64,000 nucleotides of DNA, taken from the NCBI GenBank assembly GCA_022376925.1, contig JAIOJX010000032.1, positions 201,868,939-201,932,938 on the forward strand, given 5' to 3'. Shown here piece by piece: positions 20,098 through 32,266 of this stretch (positions are counted from its first letter, which is position 1; each line of letters begins with the position of its first letter). The notes under the pieces were generated by a model. That model was not told the origin of the DNA, searched no databases, and was given only the letters and a program-made list of their open reading frames with translations. The DNA comes from Tragulus kanchil. Taxonomy: Eukaryota; Chordata; Mammalia; Artiodactyla; Tragulidae. A program made the position numbers and the translations under genes.

Positions 20098-20575
20098 AAG
20101 CAGTTCTTGATTTTGACTCAAGCTGAAGTCCAGGTACTTTACTTTTGTTAAAAGTACTTTCTGAACCCCCCCAGCAGCAGATACAAGGTCAAATTAGATG
20201 CAGATTAACTCAGTCTAGTACCTGTTGAGTAATTCAAGCCAAAGGGGGACCTTGGGGGTCTAAATGATCCAGACTAGTACTGATTTTCTGCTTTAATTAC
20301 ATTCTGGCTATGTTGGTAGGATTAGCCTGCAGATCTCGCTGCCACCTAATACAACAGGCAGAAATAGATGAAAGAAATAGCTGTAGCTTCAGGAGGTGGT
20401 GTCTGGACCAGAGGCTGCTGACTCACACTGGGATGGACCCAAGGGAGGGCTTGTCCTGGAAAACGACCCACCCTATGCAGATAGTGTAGCTCTTCCTGGA
20501 ACGTGGCGGTCTGGACCCCTCTTGGTCCATGCTCAGTAAGCTGTTTAATAGAACCAAGTATTTAAAAATAGTCTT

Positions 20576-20823
20576 GGGCTTCCCTGGTGGTCCAGTGGGT
20601 AGAGTCCGCCTTGCTGTGCAAGGGGCACCAGTTCAATCCCTGGCCTGGGAAGATCCCACGTGCTGCGGAGCGGCTGTGGAGCGCATGTGCCCAGAGCTGG
20701 TGCTCAGCAATGAGAGGCCACTGCAATGGGAGTTCCACACAGGCCAAATAGTAAAGATGGATGAAAATAAATAAATAAATAAATAACCAATAAAAGAGGC
20801 CAAAATTTAAAAAAAAAAAAAAA
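20576..20823 (+). mobile_element. CHR-type SINE, short-tail type (copied at 21703-21950)
   Basis: GGGCTTCCCTGGTGGTCCAG head, AATAAATAAATAAATAACC tail, poly-A. Flanks AAAATAGTCTT and AAAATAGCCTT suggest the target-site duplication. The copy is part of block 5. Confidence 0.85.
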
Positions 20824-20982
20824 TAGCCTTAACAAGGATATTCAGGTTGTCCTCTTTCTGGGAGTAACAATAGGAGGGATGCCTAACATTCTAGATATGC
20901 AGCCACTTCTTTGCGGCGATAAATGCTACAAGGCAGCAAACAAGTCTGAACTTGAGCATTGGCTCTGCAGTTACGGCGTCTG

Positions 20983-21116
20983 TGGGTTAGTCACTCAGTT
21001 GTGTCCGACTCCTTGCAACCCCATGGAGATTCTCCAAGCAAGAATATCAGAATGGGTTGTCATGCCCTCCTCCAGGGTAGTTTCCCAACCCAGGGATTGA
21101 GCCCAGGCCTCCCGCA
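20983..21116 (-). mobile_element. Bov-tA SINE, antisense, truncated (complete at 22110-22285)
   Basis: GTTAGTCACTCAGTTGTGTC, CCATGGAGATTCTCCAAGC and GGATTGAGCCCAGGCCTCCC. The complete version in the second copy of block 5 ends at the inverted head GCCACCACGGAAGCCC. Confidence 0.8.
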
Positions 21117-22654
21117 TTGCCATGCCACATGGCATGCAGTATCTTAGTTCCCTGACCAGGAATTGAACCTGTGCCCTCTGCATTGGGAATGTGGAGTCAA
21201 CCACTGTACCACCAGGGAAGTCCCAAGCAGTTCTTGATTTTGACTCAAGCTGAAGTCCAGGTACTTTACTTTTGTTAAAAGTACTTTCTGAACCCCCCCA
21301 GCAGCAGATACAAGGTCAAATTAGATGCAGATTAACTCAGTCTAGTACCTGTTGAGTAATTCAAGCCAAAGGGGGACCTTGGGGGTCTAAATGATCCAGA
21401 CTAGTACTGATTTTCTGCTTTAATTACATTCTGGCTATGTTGGTAGGATTAGCCTGCAGATCTCGCTGCCACCTAATACAACAGGCAGAAATAGATGAAA
21501 GAAATAGCTGTAGCTTCAGGAGGTGGTGTCTGGACCAGAGGCTGCTGACTCACACTGGGATGGACCCAAGGGAGGGCTTGTCCTGGAAAACGACCCACCC
21601 TATGCAGATAGTGTAGCTCTTCCTGGAACGTGGCGGTCTGGACCCCTCTTGGTCCATGCTCAGTAAGCTGTTTAATAGAACCAAGTATTTAAAAATAGTC
21701 TTGGGCTTCCCTGGTGGTCCAGTGGGTAGAGTCCGCCTTGCTGTGCAAGGGGCACCAGTTCAATCCCTGGCCTGGGAAGATCCCACGTGCTGCGGAGCGG
21801 CTGTGGAGCGCATGTGCCCAGAGCTGGTGCTCAGCAATGAGAGGCCACTGCAATGGGAGTTCCACACAGGCCAAATAGTAAAGATGGATGAAAATAAATA
21901 AATAAATAAATAACCAATAAAAGAGGCCAAAATTTAAAAAAAAAAAAAAATAGCCTTAACAAGGATATTCAGGTTGTCCTCTTTCTGGGAGTAACAATAG
22001 GAGGGATGCCTAACATTCTAGATATGCAGCCACTTCTTTGCGGCGATAAATGCTACAAGGCAGCAAACAAGTCTGAACTTGAGCATTGGCTCTGCAGTTA
22101 CGGCGTCTGTGGGTTAGTCACTCAGTTGTGTCCGACTCCTTGCAACCCCATGGAGATTCTCCAAGCAAGAATATCAGAATGGGTTGTCATGCCCTCCTCC
22201 AGGGTAGTTTCCCAACCCAGGGATTGAGCCCAGGCCTCCCGCATTGCAGGTGAATTCTTTACAGTCTGAGCCACCACGGAAGCCCATAGTTACAGTCCTT
22301 GTCCCAAATTCCAACTCTGCTGAATTCTTTGTTGTAGGATCTAGGATCTCTGTCTTGTAAAACCGAAGTAACGGTAGCTGTTTATCTCGTAAAGCTAGCG
22401 TGGGGCTGGCTACTGTAAGGGAACTGCTTAGTGCCGTGTCTGGTACACAGTAACTGCGCAATTAACAGAGCCTCAGTGAACAGAGACCCAAGACCCACAG
22501 CTCCCCTCGGCCACAGGGTTGGGGAATCTCCTTCCATGTCGCAAACCAGCACCCAGTGATATTCTCTTCTTGCAAAAAAGTAAGAGGCTGTGGGGAGCGG
22601 GAGCCCCCTGATGCCACCTCCACCAGCGACAGAGTTCAATGGTACTGTTCAGTG

Positions 22655-22895
22655 CAGAGCAAGATCAAACCAGTCAATCCTAAAGGAAAGCAACTCTGAA
22701 TATTCATTGGACAAGACCCTGACGCTGGGAAAGATTTGAGGTCAAGAGGCAAAGGAGCCGAGAGGATGAGATGCTTGGATGGTATCACTGAGTCAGTGGA
22801 CATGTGTTTGAGCAAATGCAGGGAGACAGTGATGGACAGAGGCCTGGTGTGCTGCAGTCCATGGGGTCAGAGTCTGCGACTGAGGGACTGAACTG
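22655..22895 (+). mobile_element. ART2A-type SINE fragment (partly copied at 24030-24087)
   Basis: CCTGACGCTGGGAAAGATTT, GAGAGGATGAGATGCTTGGA, GTCCATGGGGTCAGAGTCTG and CGACTGAGGGACTGAACTGC. Block 6 starts inside it. Confidence 0.8.
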
Positions 22896-23139
22896 CAGAG
22901 CACCCCCCCACCCTGGCCATTGTGCTCCGTTTCTCTCCGTGAGGGGAACAGATGCTTTCTGCCAGTCTGCAGTATGAGAGCATGAGAGTTCAGGAATGCT
23001 TGCTGGTGAGAAGCAGGCTCCCTTATGCCTCTTGATTTTGTACTTAGAACGCCAACAAAACCCTCCATTGTTTAATTCTTTTTTCACTTGGAACCGTCAA
23101 GGGAACTCTTTTAATACCAGCCACTCTATGAACACCGGT

Positions 23140-26100
23140 CTGTTTTTTAAATTACGTTTATTTAGCATATGTACACATAAAGAGAAATCACCCTCTGTTC
23201 CCACCCAGCAGAAAACATGCATGAACCCCAGGTATACATGAAGGGACAGGGCCCCAGCCCCAAGTTAGTGGTTGGGAGGTACACTCCTGTGAGTCACAAG
23301 CCCCAGTCAGGAGAGGGCTGGACTGAAGAGTCAGGCAGGCCGTACCCCCGCTGCTGGCCTTAGAACAAGCGTGCGCCATAGCCAAAGGTCTGCTTGATGC
23401 CCTCAAAGTAGTACCGCTGCCAGCCCTGCCTCGTCCTCTCCTCCTCAGGGGTGGGGCGCCTCGGCCTTCCATGCACAGCTCAGTCTCTCCATTCTTATCA
23501 ATGAACGTCAAGGTGATGGTGGCGAAGTGCCCTGGGGAGGGAGGTTTCACTGTCAGGCTTTCAGGGGTGTCTGAGGCTAGGGGACAAAGAAAAGGTCCTG
23601 GGGGCAGCAGCAATAAACAGCCATGCTCCCTTACCTTCTGGCCAAGATTTAAACCTCCACTTCATTGCAATATGTTTCTCAGGAACCTGAAATAATCAGC
23701 AGGGTCAGCCTCTTTCCAATGTTTGATTTCTCCCCAGAAGTACTAATTTTACCCCAGTAAGGAAAACATTATAGGAAAGTAAAAGGATTCAATTATAACA
23801 ATCATCTGAGAAACAACATGAGCTTTGACTAACCAAAGGGTGTAAAGTCTTAAATTTTATTTACAGAGCTGGAGGGAAAAAAGGCAATAAAGAGTAGGGG
23901 AAACGAATGTTATTTTTCCCATCAGACAACAGCGACATCCTGGCTAGCAGCTACTCACCAGATCAGTGAATTCTCCAGAGACATTGCCATCTACCAGGTG
24001 AAACTTGAGGGGCAAATGCGAGACAGTGGGGTGTGCTGCAGTCCATGGGGTCAGAGTCTGCGACTGAGGGACTGAACTGCAGAGCACCCCCCCACCCTGG
24101 CCATTGTGCTCCGTTTCTCTCCGTGAGGGGAACAGATGCTTTCTGCCAGTCTGCAGTATGAGAGCATGAGAGTTCAGGAATGCTTGCTGGTGAGAAGCAG
24201 GCTCCCTTATGCCTCTTGATTTTGTACTTAGAACGCCAACAAAACCCTCCATTGTTTAATTCTTTTTTCACTTGGAACCGTCAAGGGAACTCTTTTAATA
24301 CCAGCCACTCTATGAACACCGGTCTGTTTTTTAAATTACGTTTATTTAGCATATGTACACATAAAAGAGAAATCACCCTCTGTTCCCACCCAGCAGAAAA
24401 CATGCATGAACCCCAGGTATACATGAAGGGACAGGGCCCCAGCCCCAAGTTAGTGGTTGGGAGGTACACTCCTGTGAGTCACAAGCCCCAGTCAGGAGAG
24501 GGCTGGACTGAAGAGTCAGGCAGGCCGTACCCCCGCTGCTGGCCTTAGAACAAGCGTGCGCCATAGCCAAAGGTCTGCTTGATGCCCTCAAAGTAGTACC
24601 GCTGCCAGCCCTGCCTCGTCCTCTCCTCCTCAGGGGTGGGGACGCCTCGGCCTTCCATGCACAGCTCAGTCTCTCCATTCTTATCAATGAACGTCAAGGT
24701 GATGGTGGCGAAGTGCCCTGGGGAGGGAGGTTTCACTGTCAGGCTTTCAGGGGTGTCTGAGGCTAGGGGACAAAGAAAAGGTCCTGGGGGCAGCAGCAAT
24801 AAACAGCCATGCTCCCTTACCTTCTGGCCAAGATTTAAACCTCCACTTCATTGCAATATGTTTCTCAGGAACCTGAAATAATCAGCAGGGTCAGCCTCTT
24901 TCCAATGTTTGATTTCTCCCCAGAAGTACTAATTTTACCCCAGTAAGGAAAACATTATAGGAAAGTAAAAGGATTCAATTATAACAATCATCTGAGAAAC
25001 AACATGAGCTTTGACTAACCAAAGGGTGTAAAGTCTTAAATTTTATTTACAGAGCTGGAGGGGGAAAAAAAGGCAATAAAGAGTAGGGGAAACGAATGTT
25101 ATTTTTCCCATCAGACAACAGCGACATCCTGGCTAGCAGCTACTCACCAGATCAGTGAATTCTCCAGAGACATTGCCATCTACCAGGTGAAACTTGCCAC
25201 CTTTGTCTGCTTCTAACATAGCAGGAGCGTGGGTGAAGGCCTGAACGAGCTGCAAGAAAAAAGGAGGTAGGAAGACGTGTGGCTTTCGGCTGGGGGTTGG
25301 GGTGGGGGGGAAGGGGAGGTCGGTGCAGGAGAAATGCCAGCTGACAGCTGCCTGCCTCAGCTCTCAGCTCCAAAGACACTACTCTGCTCCAAAACCAGCT
25401 TCAGGTTCTTTTCTTTCCGTAGAGACCAAGCTTCGCCTTGAGCAATTCTAAATGCAGGATACCATTACTTTGGATCCATTTACTTTTCTAACAAGAATGA
25501 CTCGAGTGGTTCCCACTTACAAGGCCCAAAACTACTACAGAGAGAAGAAAGGCAAATCCACTTTGATGAGTGGGTTGAACAAACAAGTCTTTCCTCTGCC
25601 TCCTCCACACAACGAGGGGATGTGCCCCCAGCTCTACTCTAGTAAGGACAAGCCTGTGCTTACCTCTTGGGTGGTGAAAACTCTATAGAGCTCCTCTGGT
25701 GACGTCAGGAAGCTTTCTCTAAGGGTGATCTTACAAGTGGGGATTTTGACACCAACAGGTCTGGCCTGGGTTTTTGAAGGAGCAGACTTAGCCTGTGGAA
25801 GCGGCAGTGAAATGTCAGTTCAGTTTTGGTGAAACCTCACTTAACAGGGCTTTAGGGACACAGTGTCATTCATTCATTCATTCTCACAAACTTTTTCACC
25901 TCCAAGGCTAATGATTCCAGGGTTAGTGGAAATGTATGTGCATGGGCATTTCTGTCAGGAGGGGAATGTTCCCAGCAAATTCTCAGTGCCACTCTGGGTG
26001 AAAGGAGAGTGATGCTCATTTAAAAGTCCATTGCCAAAGGAAACACCATATCATGATGCATTTCTGAAGAGTCCCGTGTAATTCTTAAGCTGACTTTCTA

Positions 26101-29100
26101 TGTTTACATAACTGGAAGCAGCACCCCCAGAATATCCTTCAGCGTGCTGACAAAGGGCAAGAGGGCTGAAGACCGAGTGCTGAATCCACAGCAAACAAGC
26201 TCCAACTCCAGAAAAAATAGTTTGCTCTCCCTTCAAAGGCGGTGAAATCAATCAGTCTCCTGTTAGGTGAAGCTGGTGATCTAAGTAACCCCTGTAACCT
26301 TTATGAGACCTTTAGTATCAAAGTATGAAATCAGATGTTGCACTTAAGGTGCATACTGGTGAAGATCACCCTGTGTTCATAACCTCCTCACTGGTTTTAA
26401 ATGCCAGAGTTGAATTCTGAAGCCCCTGATGGCTTCCATTTGCTTTAGAGGTCTGTTATAAATGAAAAACAAAAACCAAAACAGGTTAAAGATGGGGAGA
26501 CAGACAGCTACATTCTGTGGACTCTAAAACGCACCCACTCTGGCTCAGAGGTTAGGGTGGGAGAGAAAGAACTGAGATACGGACGTAAGGAAGATGCAGT
26601 GTCTCAACTCCCTTTCCAGATGGCCTCCTGCCCCACCACACAGGGACAGGGGTTACCTTGCGCTCCTCAGTTTTCAATGCTGGCTGTGCAGCTGGGTCTA
26701 CTGACTCTCCGTTCATTGTAGGCAAGATCATACCCTGTGTGAACTCTGAAAAGACAAAATACCGGCTCTTCAAATGTAGTCCCTTCTCTACTCTGCCATA
26801 CCTCTGCAGGACGGCCATAGCTAGTTACAGCTTCAGAACACCACTTCCCACCTCTACACCTGCTCCCTCTGATGGTCAGCATCGGTACTGTGACACCAAG
26901 ACCAGACCCCGCGGGCAGAGCTGGAGTTCTCGAGGAGAGCTGAGTGGACTACTATTCAAGTAAGCCTCTAAGCATCCCCGGAGAATGTAAATATAGTCCA
27001 TGACTGTGCTCAGGGGTTCAGGTGCCGGGTCTTTAGCTCAAAGTCCAACAGAAACACAACCTCAGCCCCAAATGTAACATTAAATTTTCTAGTAGCCATC
27101 CAAAAGCAGTAACACAGACAGGTGAAATTAAATCTATCCACATATTTAGCCTAATAGATCCATTTAAGTTTGTTATCAATATCAAAAAATTGAGATATTT
27201 TACTTTAAAAAAAGTCTTCAAAATCCCTGTGTATTTTATGCTCACAATGCATCTCAATTTGGACTGCCACATTTCACGTCCTCAATAGCCAACACATTAG
27301 ACAATGCATCTCTAGATCCTTCCCTTGTATGCCTGCATACTAAGTCACTCAGTTGTGTCTTACTCTTCACTGAGCCACTGAGGAAAGCCTAGACCTTTAC
27401 CTAACTCAACGCTTACAGGCCGATTTTAAGATGAAATAAGCCTCCTTCCCCCAAATTTTTACTCATCTGCCAAAGAAAAAACTGGCAAGCCCCTTAATTA
27501 TCATCTGACAGGTGGAAAACTCTCTTCTCAAAGCATTCATAACTCCTCACAGGATACCTGTTTTGAGGGTGCTGATGTAAATTCCCATTGCTTCTCTTAG
27601 AAGTTTCACCCCTTCTTTCTTCATTAAGGCCATGAGATTTGTGTCAGGCTCATCTTTGGCAAGGCTCACACTTATCTGAGTGAAAGATCAGAAGTAGGCA
27701 GTAAATAACTTGAGAGGCACCCACACTGGGGGAATGTAGGTGCTGAGCAATCAAATAAAGGTGACATTTCCAAAGGAAACGCATAGCGACTGAGGTATTC
27801 GTACTGTCCCTCCGAGCGCTTCTTCTTGAGGTGTCTCTGCCAACTACTGCTGAGACAAAGGTGGCTGAGGTGAGAACCCACACCACTCACTGAAGCAGAG
27901 TAATTAAATCAGCACGAACTGCTCTGGAAGTGCCCAACGGCACCACAGATCTAGAAAATCATCTTCAGACTGGGGTTCTGAATGCTTGGGCCAAGCCTGG
28001 CCTGCACTCTTTGAGTGACAGGTCATTTTTCTCATCTGAGAGTAAGGGGATGTGGGAGACTCAGACAGATGAGGAATCAGAAAGCACAAACCTCCACTTC
28101 CTCCACGCTGTTTTCATCAGACAGATTGGGGATCTCCACATGGCCCTTGTACTGCACTCCAGACTTAGAGGTACCTGTCAAAAGTAACGCAGTGTTATCA
28201 GGCTCCTCCTTTTCAGGGTTCGTCTCCAGCTCTGGAGTCCTAACTACTATTCTACTTATACTTCTGGACAACTGAACTGACCTTTATTCTGACAGAAGGT
28301 GGGTGCCACGCCAGAAGGGACTGCTGTCCCCTCCCTGAAATGTCTTTCTCCATCAGAGACCAAGAAGCAATGTGAATTTAGCACTGGCATGAATTCTGCT
28401 GAGGACCTGGGTTAATAGCTAATACAGGTTTGCAAGAACACTTGTTTTGAAAATATACATCTGTTCCATGATTATAGATATATTAAGTGATGCCTTGATC
28501 ATGACACGAATTTCACATTTGCCTATATGCAATTTCATCCAAAAAGTTTCATCCAAACTCAGGTGAACAGAGCTGTCCAGAATACATAAAACACACATCT
28601 TTAGCATTTATCTGACCGTGGCCTCAGTTCGCTGAGTGTCAGGAGTCACGCCATCCACGACAGGAGCTGTGATGCTCCTGATTTCCCACGACTCTCCTCC
28701 CACCGCCTCACAGTAACCCACTGGCCTCAGTGCCTCTGATGCCCACGTCACACGCAGACCTCAGGTCGCTGTCAAGGTAAAGAACACTATTCGTCCTATT
28801 CTTTACATGTTTCTTAGGATTTAACGTGTAACTGTGCCATCAATTTTTCCATTCCTCAATTTAAAAAATATATCACTGATGAAGCCTTTGAGTATTTTTT
28901 CATGTCTCAAACCCCACCTCTGCTATGAGCCCTGTGGTTTCTATTCAAAGATCCTGCACAGTGTGGTGAGTTTTTTAAAAAAACATGTTATGTTATAGCA
29001 GAACTGGCTGTACTTCACAGTTTAACACGTGTTTCTCTTTACCACTCTAGGACTCAGTTTCTCGATCTATAAAAAGGAGGCTAGGAAAGAGGATACCTAA

Positions 29101-32100
29101 GGTTTCTTCCAGACTGCTATGCCTTACTTTTAAAAAAAAAAAAGTCAAATACATTTCACCATTTTGTTCCATTCACTGTAACAAAAATGTGTTTTGTTCT
29201 TTGCCCCATACATTCCTATGCCCCTCTTCCCGCTGTTTTCATCAGACAGATTGGGGATCTCCACATGGCCCTTGTACTGCACTCCAGACTTAGAGGTACC
29301 TGTCAAAAGTAACGCAGTGTTATCAGGCTCCTCCTTTTCAGGGTTCGTCTCCAGCTCTGGAGTCCTAACTACTATTCTACTTATACTTCTGGACAACTGA
29401 ACTGACCTTTATTCTGACAGAAGGTGGGTGCCACGCCAGAAGGGACTGCTGTCCCCTCCCTGAAATGTCTTTCTCCATCAGAGACCAAGAAGCAATGTGA
29501 ATTTAGCACTGGCATGAATTCTGCTGAGGACCTGGGTTAATAGCTAATACAGGTTTGCAAGAACACTTGTTTTGAAAATATACATCTGTTCCATGATTAT
29601 AGATATATTAAGTGATGCCTTGATCATGACACGAATTTCACATTTGCCTATATGCAATTTCATCCAAAAAGTTTCATCCAAACTCAGGTGAACAGAGCTG
29701 TCCAGAATACAAAAAACACACATCTTTAGCATTTATCTGACCGTGGCCTCAGTTCGCTGAGTGTCAGGAGTCACGCCATCCACGACAGGAGCTGTGATGC
29801 TCCTGATTTCCCACGACTCTCCTCCCACCGCCTCACAGTAACCCACTGGCCTCAGTGCCTCTGATGCCCACGTCACACGCAGACCTCAGGTCGCTGTCAA
29901 GGTAAAGAACACTATTCGTCCTATTCTTTACATGTTTCTTAGGATTTAACGTGTAACTGTGCCATCAATTTTTCCATTCCTCAATTTAAAAAATATATCA
30001 CTGATGAAGCCTTTGAGTATTTTTTCATGTCTCAAACCCCACCTCTGCTATGAGCCCTGTGGTTTCTATTCAAAGATCCTGCACAGTGTGGTGAGTTTTT
30101 AAAAATACATGTTATGTTATAGCAGAACTGGCTGTACTTCACAGTTTAACACGTGTTTCTCTTTACCACTCTAGGACTCAGTTTCTCGATCTATAAAAAG
30201 GAGGCTAGGAAAGAGGATACCTAAGGTTTCTTCCAGACTGCTATGCCTTACTTTTAAAAAAAAAAAAGTCAAATACATTTCACCATTTTGTTCCATTCAC
30301 TGTAACAAAAATGTATTTTGTGCTTTGCCCCATACATCTATTCTTTTAACTACTGTCTTTCCCTTCTGTCAGGACCAGCCAAGAACAGCCCCAGTTCTAT
30401 GCTAATAATGTCACAAAAGGGACAATAAGCAGAATAAAACTGCCCTGAGTTACAATCACATGCAAACATTACCACAGCACTCAAAGACCCACAGAGAGGA
30501 AACCCATTTAGTGTCTTGCAGGGGCAGAAGAATCTCAACATCCAATACTGCTTCCTACAGGACTCCAAAGCAGTCCTATCTATCTCCCTCGAAAAACGTT
30601 CATAACCTTTAGAAACTGTTCTCCCTGGCTCCTGAACAGGTCAATTAAATGCAGTTATCTTCCGTCCAAGAAGCCGAGCACGCACTCACCTGTCCAGTTT
30701 AGTTTGATGCTCCACTCGTAAAAGAAGATAAGTTTGCCTTTGCGATTGTTAATGGATGCCTCTCCATCAAGCTTATTCACCTCTGTCACCTCGCACTTGC
30801 CGTCCTCATTTTGCACACGCACAGCCAGGAACAGTGTTTTCAGCTTATCTGTGGACCAGTTCGAAGCATCCCTCTCTGTCCTGGAACACAGAAATGAAGC
30901 TGTGGACCAACAGCCAAATGAGGGGTATCCTGCTTGCTCTTTAGCACCGAAGACTAAAGAAGACTGGAAAAGAACACAAGACCCTCAGCCCCACTCCAGT
31001 AGGTCTACAGAAGGTATTACTCTTATAGGAAGACCAGGAGTCCTATACTGTCAATAAAGACGACTGCTGTACAGAACGGTTTCAAACTTAATGGAAAATT
31101 CTGCTTTGCTTCCTTAGCATGATGGAGACGGGGTCAGTGCTGAATGCTTTAACATGGCGCCCCCGTCTGACCAAGTGGAAAATCGTGCAGCTCAGGAACA
31201 CCCGCCGCGGTTGTACAATGCAGTGATGAGCTAAAAGGTCCAGTTAGAAATAAACCAGTAATCTTGATCTCATGAGTACATTTTTTTGACCTGTCAAATT
31301 CAGACTGCTATAAACTCTGTGCCCTCTAAATGGCCCTGAAAACAATGTAAGTCCAGAGTTTCCAAATAAAAATTAAGTCAATCACTCTATGCTGAGAGGA
31401 GGAGGGCTGAGATACAAAGTATCTACCTTCTACCTTTCTATTAGAGGAAACAGTAACTAATAGAGTAACTAATACAAAAGAAACTCATACAATAAAGATA
31501 CTACGAACAAAGATCAGTGAACTCAAAAGATATGGAAACATTACTTGCACAGAATTTCGTGAAAGAGAGCAGGCTTTTAAGAGTGGTTGGGTTATAAACC
31601 ATGATTGCCCGGCAACTAGGGGTAGTCACTAGAGCTATATGCAACCAACTTAACAGTTCCGGGTAAGAGGCCAAGGCGCCTTCAGCAACACTGCTCTCAA
31701 CACCTGCAGAACACGTTCTAAGACTTAGATTTCTGAACTAGGGCAGCAATCCCTTATGACTGACTTTTAATTCAACCCGGAAAGCCGAGAAACATAAATT
31801 CCAACCCTCCTGAGCCTAACGCTGCAATCTCTCAAAACTATACACGGCGATTTGGATCTGAATGACTCCTCCGGCCACGTGTGAGAAGCATCTCTCTGCT
31901 CTAGCTGCATGAAGCAATCAGGGGGTTATGCTCTCTTCTGTGAAACCCCTCGTCAGGGGTGCAGCCCTCTAAGTCGTCCCCCTGCGCCTTCCCTCCACCA
32001 AATGAAACCGAGGCCGGAGGGTGGGGGGCCCTAGGACTACGGACCCTTGGAGACAGGAAAGACCCACACCCATCTCCTGGCAGGCAGGGCTGCCTAGGCC

Positions 32101-32266
32101 GCAGCTTTGTCCCTGCCGAGGTTCCAGAGTCCCTGCAGCCCTGGTCCGGCCGCAGCGCTCCCGCGGCCTGGCCCGCTGGCCCTCACCAATGCCAGTTGTT
32201 GACGTTGGTGGCGTCCGCCCGCTCCTCCACGATCCAGCGTGGGTCGCCCTCACCCCACTTGGCCAT
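23140..32266 (-). CDS. AHSA1: AHSA1, activator of HSP90 ATPase 1 (complete)
   Basis: HSP90 co-chaperone that binds the HSP90 middle domain and stimulates its ATPase in the cytosol. Preferred chain (minus strand): 32266-32187, 30880-30690, 28174-28092, 27675-27558, 26745-26657, 25792-25664, 25249-25148, 24872-24821, 24717-24545. It totals 1017 bp, that is 338 codons plus stop, the length I know for the human protein. The start is MAKWGEGDPRWIVEERADAT. The N-terminal Aha1 domain (about residues 29-160) contains NWTGTSKSGVQYKGHVEIPN, and the C-terminal START-like domain (about 210-335) contains LVDGNVSGEFTDL and GWQRYYFEGIKQ, ending YGARLF. All phases fit and all introns are GT-AG. Exon 3 and the last three exons are wholly or partly repeated by duplicated blocks. 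The gene is divergent from VIPAS39 across a CpG-rich promoter. Confidence 0.96.
23157..23162 (-). terminator. AHSA1 polyadenylation signal
   Basis: AATAAA on the minus strand, about 200 bp after the stop in the copy nearest the intergenic region. The same hexamer in the other copy is at 24341-24346. Confidence 0.7.
23360..24007 (-). pseudogene. AHSA1 exons 7 (partial), 8 and 9, second copy with 1-bp deletion
   Basis: Exon 7 fragment 23959-24007, exon 8 at 23635-23686, exon 9 at 23360-23531. Exon 9 lacks one base in the GGTGGGGACGCC region present at 24636 onward, so the MEGRG...YGARLF frame breaks. This is the first copy of block 6 in plus-strand order. It is the one next to the 3' intergenic DNA. 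Confidence 0.85.
24545..24717 (-). CDS. AHSA1: AHSA1 exon 9 (copy B, frame intact, stop)
   Basis: 173 bp from phase 1 to the stop. It encodes HFATITLTFIDKNGETELCM through the conserved end GIKQTFGYGARLF. It is chosen over 23360-23531 because its frame is open. Confidence 0.92.
24821..24872 (-). CDS. AHSA1: AHSA1 exon 8 (copy B)
   Basis: 52 bp, phase 0 to 1: VPEKHIAMKWRFKSWPE. Acceptor TATTTCAG, donor GTAAGG. An identical copy is at 23635-23686. Confidence 0.9.
25148..25249 (-). CDS. AHSA1: AHSA1 exon 7
   Basis: 34 codons, phase 0 to 0: LVQAFTHAPAMLEADKGGKF through GEFTDL. Acceptor CTTGCAG, donor GTGAGT. It is complete only here; the other copy (23959-24007) stops at a block junction. Confidence 0.93.
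25664..25792 (-). CDS. AHSA1: AHSA1 exon 6
   Basis: 43 codons, phase 0 to 0: AKSAPSKTQARPVGVKIPTC through LYRVFTTQE. It begins the C-terminal START-like domain. Acceptor TTCCACAG, donor GTAAGC. Confidence 0.94.
26657..26745 (-). CDS. AHSA1: AHSA1 exon 5
   Basis: 89 bp, phase 1 to 0. It encodes EFTQGMILPTMNGESVDPAA through LKTEERK. Acceptor CTTTTCAG, donor GTAACC. Confidence 0.94.
27558..27675 (-). CDS. AHSA1: AHSA1 exon 4
   Basis: 118 bp, phase 0 to 1. It encodes ISVSLAKDEPDTNLMALMKK through GIYISTLKT. Acceptor CACTCAG, donor GTATCC. Confidence 0.94.
28092..28174 (-). CDS. AHSA1: AHSA1 exon 3
   Basis: 83 bp, phase 1 to 0. It encodes GTSKSGVQYKGHVEIPNLSD then ENSVEEVE. Acceptor TTTTGACAG and donor GTTTGT. 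This is the complete copy; a truncated one lies at 29231-29299. Confidence 0.94.
28106..30337 (+). repeat. Duplicated block 7: 28106-29213 and 29231-30337
   Basis: Copies of about 1.11 kb with a 17-base spacer resembling 28089-28105. It cuts through AHSA1 exon 3. Confidence 0.95.
29231..29299 (-). pseudogene. AHSA1 exon 3, truncated second copy
   Basis: A copy of 28106-28174 at offset 1125. It keeps the acceptor but loses the last 14 bases and the donor at the block junction, so it cannot splice normally. Confidence 0.88.
30690..30880 (-). CDS. AHSA1: AHSA1 exon 2
   Basis: 191 bp, phase 2 to 1. It encodes TERDASNWSTDKLKTLFLAV through NNRKGKLIFFYEWSIKLNWT. Acceptor GTTCCAG and donor GTGAGT, read on the minus strand. 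Confidence 0.95.
30881..32186. other. AHSA1 intron 1
   Basis: Intron without a recognisable repeat. It becomes GC-rich toward exon 1 (from about 31960). Confidence 0.7.
32187..32266 (-). CDS. AHSA1: AHSA1 exon 1 (start codon)
   Basis: The ATG is the complement of 32264-32266. An upstream in-frame ATG exists, but the MAKWGEGDPRW start matches the family. Donor GTGAGG follows ...NNWHW, phase 2. Confidence 0.95.

Larger units (their letters stand above)
19990..22247 (+). repeat. Duplicated block 5: 19990-21116 and 21117-22247
   Basis: Copies of about 1.13 kb abut, with ATTGC shared at the junction. The block starts inside one SINE and ends inside another, in intergenic DNA. Confidence 0.95.
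22846..25197 (+). repeat. Duplicated block 6: 22846-24007 and 24030-25197
   Basis: Copies of about 1.16 kb with a 22-base spacer that is itself a degraded version of the sequence just upstream of the first copy. It holds the AHSA1 3' end. Confidence 0.95.
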
